From the NCBI GenBank assembly GCA_935421135.1, contig OW285192.1:4507501-4571500 (forward strand): a stretch of DNA of 64,000 nucleotides. The letters run 5' to 3'. The notes under the pieces are model-generated. The model was not told where the DNA came from. It did no database searches and saw only the letters and a list, made by a program, of their open reading frames with translations. Below are positions 59,201 through 64,000 of this stretch, piece after piece (the stretch's first letter is position 1; every line of letters starts with the position of its first letter). The translations under genes and the position numbers were made by a program. The DNA is from Bugulina stolonifera (Eukaryota > Bryozoa > Gymnolaemata > Cheilostomatida > Bugulidae).

Positions 59201-61428
59201 CGTAGATGTACCTTCAGCTAGTATTACTTGTTATAATGTATGAGTTATCTTCTCTTTAATCATATGTAGTTTAGTAAGATAACTCCCGTTACCCGTATAC
59301 CTACACTAGTAGGCCTATGTAGATGTGTGTATTTGAGTATTGTTATTGGTACCCATGCTACACTGCCTCCATTTTATATATTTTAACATGCAGTGTATAA
59401 CCCACATGTATTGAGGAAAGCGTTGTAATTTTCACCTGGAATGTGTGTTGTATAACATGTGAGGTGTTTGTTATTTCAAATAACTGCTTTGTAAATGTTT
59501 CACTATCTGCTAACACTGATGCACGTACTATTTAATTTATAACCATGCTACCAGGATATGTTGTCTGATTATACAGGGCGGGTAGGCACCCCAAACTACC
59601 AAGCACCAGAGGTTATACGTAGAGAGTTCTATGGTAGACCAGTGGATGTGTGGGGAGCTGGTGTTATACTGTTTGTATTACTCAGTGGTAGTCTACCCTT
59701 CTATGGCACTGATCAGCATCTACATAAAACTATCACAAAGAGGAAACCATTCGTAAGTAATTCTATACAGTAGGTGCTGTGTGAGGAGTTGTATGCCCAC
59801 AGTATCCTATATGTACTATTATTAGCCATGCATTCAGCTCCAACATATAAGATAGTGTATGCAGTGAAACAAATCAGAGGAGTTGATTTTAAGATTATCA
59901 CATGATCATCTTAGATTTGTATGAGCAATGTTGGAATGTAGGCTACCTGGTTTTTCATGACTGCTTTATGGTTAGTAGTTATATTTTGAATGGCTAATCA
60001 ATTGACGTTGTGTTCTTGGTTACTCAAGCCATGGGCGATGTCTCTGAGCTAGTCACACTGATGACTCTCAGTTCACCTGTTCTTACTTTACTAGTTTCTA
60101 ACAGTGGCCACCTGTCTCATGTAATATGCATGTGTTTAATACTCCTCCAGAGGAGAGGGAAGATGGTACAGTGGTTAGCTTACCAAACTGTAGACTTGAA
60201 GGTCATGAGTTCAAGTCTCACACTCATCATGTGTATGACAGTCACAAGCACATGTTATACACCTGTATGAGTGTGTCCCAACCGAGTAGCCTGCTTGAGT
60301 TGTGTTATAATACTACCTAATGCGCCATATGCTACTCACCGGTGGTCTGCTCACCTCTCTATTCTCTGTTGTAGATGAAAGAGTCACTCTGGGTTAATAT
60401 TTCGGAGGGTGCACAAGATCTGGTACTCAAGATGCTTGATAATAACCCAAATACTAGAATCACCATAGACGAGGCAATGGAACATCCATGGATTAAGGTG
60501 AGTAAGACACATCTATATACACACTACGTGTCCTCACAACTAAACCTTTCAATTGTTCTACCGGAACTCAATAGAAATGTCTTCTGGTCTGTGGTTTAAC
60601 TAAGTCAAATCCCACTATCCCCTAACTCAACTTGTTCATAACTCATCTTCTCTCGGCTCTCAAGGTGTGACATGTTATCTACCAGTCTGGTAAACATTTC
60701 ATTGGTCCACAGTTCAACTATTCTACAATATACATGTATAATGACCTTACAGTTATAGTAGGCTCGTAGCCTAGCCCTGTGTATAGGCTTATAATACTAC
60801 ATGTAGCCTACACATAGATCAAGTTTAGTTGTGTAAGTTTACATGTATATTATTAGTAAATTATAATACATGTATTTATGTTGAATAGGTGTTAGCCTTA
60901 ACCTACTAGAATACATGTATAACTAATAACACAACTGTTGGACGAGACCTTTTCATAATAATAAGAAATGTGTTATAATTATGTCTGATATTTAGTAGTG
61001 ACCTTTGCTAACTGATCTAATTCTACTCACCATAACGCTGTACATGTATTTGTATTAGGAATATAATATAGTAGTAGAATCTATTTATAGTATCAGTTTG
61101 ATTTTATAACATATAGTGGCTTTTGTTCTGTACACCTGAATATGTACAGGTGGTAAGCTCAGTTATTCTGTTTTATGTATAATAGCATAGGAGTTGTCTA
61201 ATCTTGTCTAGCTATACTAACGCATATTGTACTATTTATAGAACAGTATACTAATACATACTGTACTATTTTATAGAACAGTATACTAATACATACTGTG
61301 CTATTTATAGAACAGTATATTAGTGCATACTGTGCTATTATTTATAGAATAGATCCAGTGTTTCCAGGAATCACCTACATGATACCATAGAAGAGATGAA
61401 GAAGTTCAACGCAAGGAGAAAACTTAAA
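53268..61428 (+). CDS. CASK: CASK, N-terminal CaM-kinase-like domain (3'-partial)
   Basis: Membrane-associated guanylate kinase scaffold; in animals it links cell-surface proteins to the cytoskeleton and Mint/Veli partners. Coding exons: 53268-53329, 55048-55160, 55883-55988, 56346-56423, 56811-56989, optionally 58684-58734, 59577-59752, 60375-60497, 61348-61428, all in phase (306 codons without the optional exon). Landmarks: [21 protein letters not shown], lysine in [85 protein letters not shown] and [10 protein letters not shown] at the end of the kinase. CASK-specific phrases such as [10 protein letters not shown] and FNARRKLK separate it from true CaM kinases. L27, PDZ, SH3 and guanylate kinase exons should lie to the right of the window. 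Confidence 0.93.
55420..55700 (+). repeat. 22-bp minisatellite in CASK intron 2
   Basis: About 12 units near GAGGTCATTGACTTACTGACT with variants in the last bases. No splice signal is duplicated here. Confidence 0.85.
56811..56989 (+). CDS. CASK: CASK exon with altered catalytic loop (HRE, GFS)
   Basis: In this exon the HRD motif reads H-R-E (Glu codon 56875-56877) and the DFG motif reads G-F-S (56938-56946). Vertebrate CASK keeps HRD and has GFG in place of DFG, which explains its Mg-independent weak activity. This copy departs further from canonical kinases. Confidence 0.9.
57017..58660. other. CASK intron before the candidate microexon
   Basis: AT-rich. The short frames here have no recognisable homology, and no other exon was found. 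Confidence 0.4.
58684..58734 (+). CDS. CASK: Candidate 51-nt CASK exon in the activation segment
   Basis: Preceded by TTTTAG and followed by GTAAGC; 51 nt (17 codons) with the same phase as its neighbours, so the frame is kept with or without it. Its peptide ends TSFIG, and joins as FIGRVGTP, a kinase-like activation-loop sequence. Skipping it gives GGRVGTP, as in vertebrate CASK. It may be a cassette exon. Confidence 0.6.
60150..60320 (+). mobile_element. tRNA-derived SINE-like segment in CASK intron
   Basis: TGGTACAGTGGTTAGC (A-box-like, 60164) and GAGTTCAAGTCTC (B-box-like, 60207) are spaced about 43 bases apart, as in a tRNA head, and are followed by unrelated sequence. The acceptor stem does not pair, so it is not a functional tRNA gene. 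Confidence 0.5.
61205..61347 (+). repeat. ~33-bp repeat carrying the last CASK acceptor
   Basis: Four units like ACTAATACATACTGTACTATTTATAG; the last ends at the true acceptor 61347. The earlier three each contain a TTATAG|AACAG decoy. Use of the nearest decoy reaches an in-frame TAG before the true exon. Confidence 0.8.
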
Positions 61429-64000
61429 GTGAGTTACAGTTGTAGTGCCTCATCGTAACTTTTGTAAGCTAAACTATATCAACTACATCACAATACTTTG
61501 AAATGGGCTCAAAATACATGTATGCCATGGATAGCTTATAGTCTTATACTGTAGAAAAGTGATTTGCTAGTTCTATAAGAATGATGTAGGTTTTTCCTAA
61601 AACTTAAGGACAGAACCCCCAAATGTTGCCCCAAATCTCACTCCTTCCGTTACATTGTATTCCCATCCATGTGACTGTCTTGGACTTCATTCTTAGTCGG
61701 CTATACCTGGTCAGACAATCTGAGAATTTCTGTACACCTAGTACTACTATGCTGTTACCTTCTGGGTCGGCAAGCTGACAGGTATTCTATTGTTATTTAC
61801 TCAGTTTTCTACAATACTTTATAAAGAAAATTTATATACAAACTTTTTTAAAAACCCATATAAAAATATTCTCATTTTGACTTGTGACTATGTAACCAAT
61901 TTGACTTAGCGCAGGCCTTAGCCTTAGTGCTATGGTATTTCTTAGCTGATTGATGCGCTCAATATAACCAGTCCACTGAGAACTCAGGCCGTCATATACT
62001 CAGCTGCAGCCCACCAGTATCCATGTGTCATATAAACTCTGAGCTAGTGTCAGTAGAACACATCATATAGTCATATATAGTCTCTGAGCTAGTGAGCATA
62101 TACATGTAGTTGTGTGGTTCTTATTTTGATAGTGCTTCATTTGTTTTTGGGAACATACATTTCTAACTAATCAAAATAGCATTAGTTCCACAGTTATTTA
62201 CACACACTACATAACTGCCATATCTTGAACTGTAGAGCCCAGGCTGTCGAATGACAGCTGCTGCTGCTGCATATAATGGAGCAACTGCTCTCTAATTGTT
62301 TTCAAGTCCTCAATAAGATAACAATAAAATGATCTCTACTCAGCTAGAAGCATCTTCAATATATTGTGTTTCCTTACATGACTTTGTGTAGGTCACTTTG
62401 GCTAATTATAATGTAAATAATGATGAATTTGCCCACATACATAGATACTGTACTATAGTGTATACATTGTACTGTTGCTGCAAATAGTAGCGCCTCCAGC
62501 AACTAAACTAGAGAAATATTTGTATGTTTTGGCTCATGTGTGCTAATAGGCTAGATTGTTAGTACTGGGATGTAGGCAGCTTATACAGGCAGCACAGTAA
62601 TAGTGTACCAGTCTACGCTGACTGTCAGCGTGTGTACATGCAGTACTAACTTTAGCTAGCAACCAACAGATACACAAGGTTACAGTAAGTGTTCAGGCAA
62701 TGTAATATACAGTATTACTAGAAGTATTATATCTAATAGGGGAGTAAATAGTAGACACCATAGTATGCTATCTTTAATTAGTTCAACTGAAGCTAAATTA
62801 TCAATTCTAACCAGTGAAATCTATTCGAGCTGAATAATGTAATTTACTATCGCTGCTATTCTATTTCGTTAAGCTGTGCTGGTGAGTCAAACTTGATATT
62901 CAAGCTGCATATGATCTGATACTACTACTAACTATATTGATGTAGTTATTTCTCTTCTCAGTTCTACTTAGCTTTATAAGCGGATTGTGGATTGTTCGTA
63001 AACAGCAGTAACCTGTTGCAACTAGATTCTTAATACTTGATTAGAAATTTGAAGGTTGGAGTTACGAATTATAATCAAGAACTCGATAGGGCTATTTGTT
63101 GAGTAGCGGGCAGATGAGGCAGCGTTATTCTATGGAGTTACTTTACGGTAGTCTTCCACATCAATTTGGTCTTCACAATTCTGTTCTGTGTATATTCCAT
63201 TGGACTAGGATAGGGGCATTATTGATGTTTCACAAAAAATGTTGGTAAGGGACCATTTTATAATAGATGTACGAACAACTTTTCTTGTAAGTCGGGGACA
63301 CTGTAGTAGCTGATGTTGGGTTACATGGTAGGCATAGCTGTTTCTGGACTTTGTTCATTCTCAGTAGTCAATCATGTATTGGAAACAGTTACAGTGTGTT
63401 GATATTTTATTCCTTTGCTGAACCTTGACTTGGCCTGCTGAGATTAAAAGTTTGTTTAGGATTTTATGCTAAGACCATGTCAGAACTATACTCCTAGTCT
63501 GTCAGTTCGAAGGTGGTACAGCTGTTGTGTGTTCAGAGTTAGGTATTAATAGTCGAACCTTTACTACTATAATCATCAAATTCCAGAGATAGATTTGTAT
63601 TGCAGAGTGCAATATGCAAGTAGGTCTACATGTATATTGTATAAAGTATTTAATTGTAGTATGATGTAATCATGTAGTACAGCATTTATGCTAAAGTACA
63701 TGTAAGTGTATTATATTTTATTGTTCTTCGAAGGTCAATTAATAATACCTATTGATTGATAATAATACTACTATATGAGGTCTCCTGTTGTTTGCATATT
63801 ACATCAGTATGTAATCAGGTATGTCTACCTATCATATATAGACACCTAGTAGGTAATGTAGTTGTAGATTTTTCATATACCCTACACACGTAAGTACCTG
63901 TAGGCACAAGTATATTTTCTCTGCTAGTAATATCTAGTTTTTAGATCTTCACATGTACACCCATACAGTATGATATACAGTATGGAAACTAGTAACTAGT
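61429..64000. other. CASK intron continuing beyond the window
   Basis: Begins with GTGAGT after the kinase-domain exon. No further CASK exon (for example L27) was recognised in these 2.5 kb. Confidence 0.5.

Noticed and set aside
60164..60217. Functional tRNA gene
   Set aside because: Box-like motifs exist but the acceptor and anticodon stems do not pair.

Overview
The window is animal nuclear DNA, most likely from an early-branching metazoan such as a sponge. This placement is an inference from gene content (an animal-type TAF1 with two bromodomains, and the synaptic-scaffold kinase CASK), AT-rich DNA and many short GT-AG introns. All genes are spliced, so open frames alone mislead here; the calls below rest on exon-by-exon reading of splice sites and protein resemblance recalled from known families.

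Layout. (1) 1-20550, plus strand: 31 exons of TAF1, the largest TFIID subunit, entering from the left edge and running to its stop. Many introns carry minisatellites, and several arrays start exactly at, or contain, a splice junction. Three introns also hold short non-autonomous DNA transposons. (2) 20551-24201: repeat-rich intergenic DNA. It includes a tandem pair of sequences that fold as type I hammerhead ribozymes (about 22533-22724), a palindromic MITE, and the left copy of a ~730 bp LTR-like direct repeat. (3) 24202-33859 and 34229-43878: two nearly identical ~9.65 kb Polinton/Maverick-like elements in opposite orientation, 369 bp apart. Each has ~545 bp GC-rich terminal inverted repeats beginning AGTAGTATAG and its own 6-bp target duplication (CCTATG; ACACAC). 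Each carries only two recognisable genes: a spliced protein-primed family B DNA polymerase with N-terminal zinc fingers, and a divergent spliced ~405-residue protein with a duplicated, possibly OB-like, module. A large inverted array of ~31-bp palindromic repeats separates the two promoters. I find no integrase, capsid, ATPase or protease gene. (4) 43885-53267: intergenic DNA with the right LTR-like copy, a foldback element and a 1.58 kb hAT-type non-autonomous transposon. (5) 53268-61428 and on to the right edge, plus strand: the N-terminal kinase exons of CASK, with a candidate 51-nt in-frame exon in the activation segment, and HRE and GFS in place of HRD and DFG.

How the parts work together. 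TAF1 and CASK are ordinary host genes. The two large elements are recent insertions: copies differ at only a handful of positions and both polymerase frames are open. The polymerase and its divergent partner look like a minimal replication module that probably needs an integrase in trans. The previously undescribed material is most likely the minimal polymerase element with its palindromic inter-promoter array, the hammerhead dimer, and the splice-site-anchored minisatellites.
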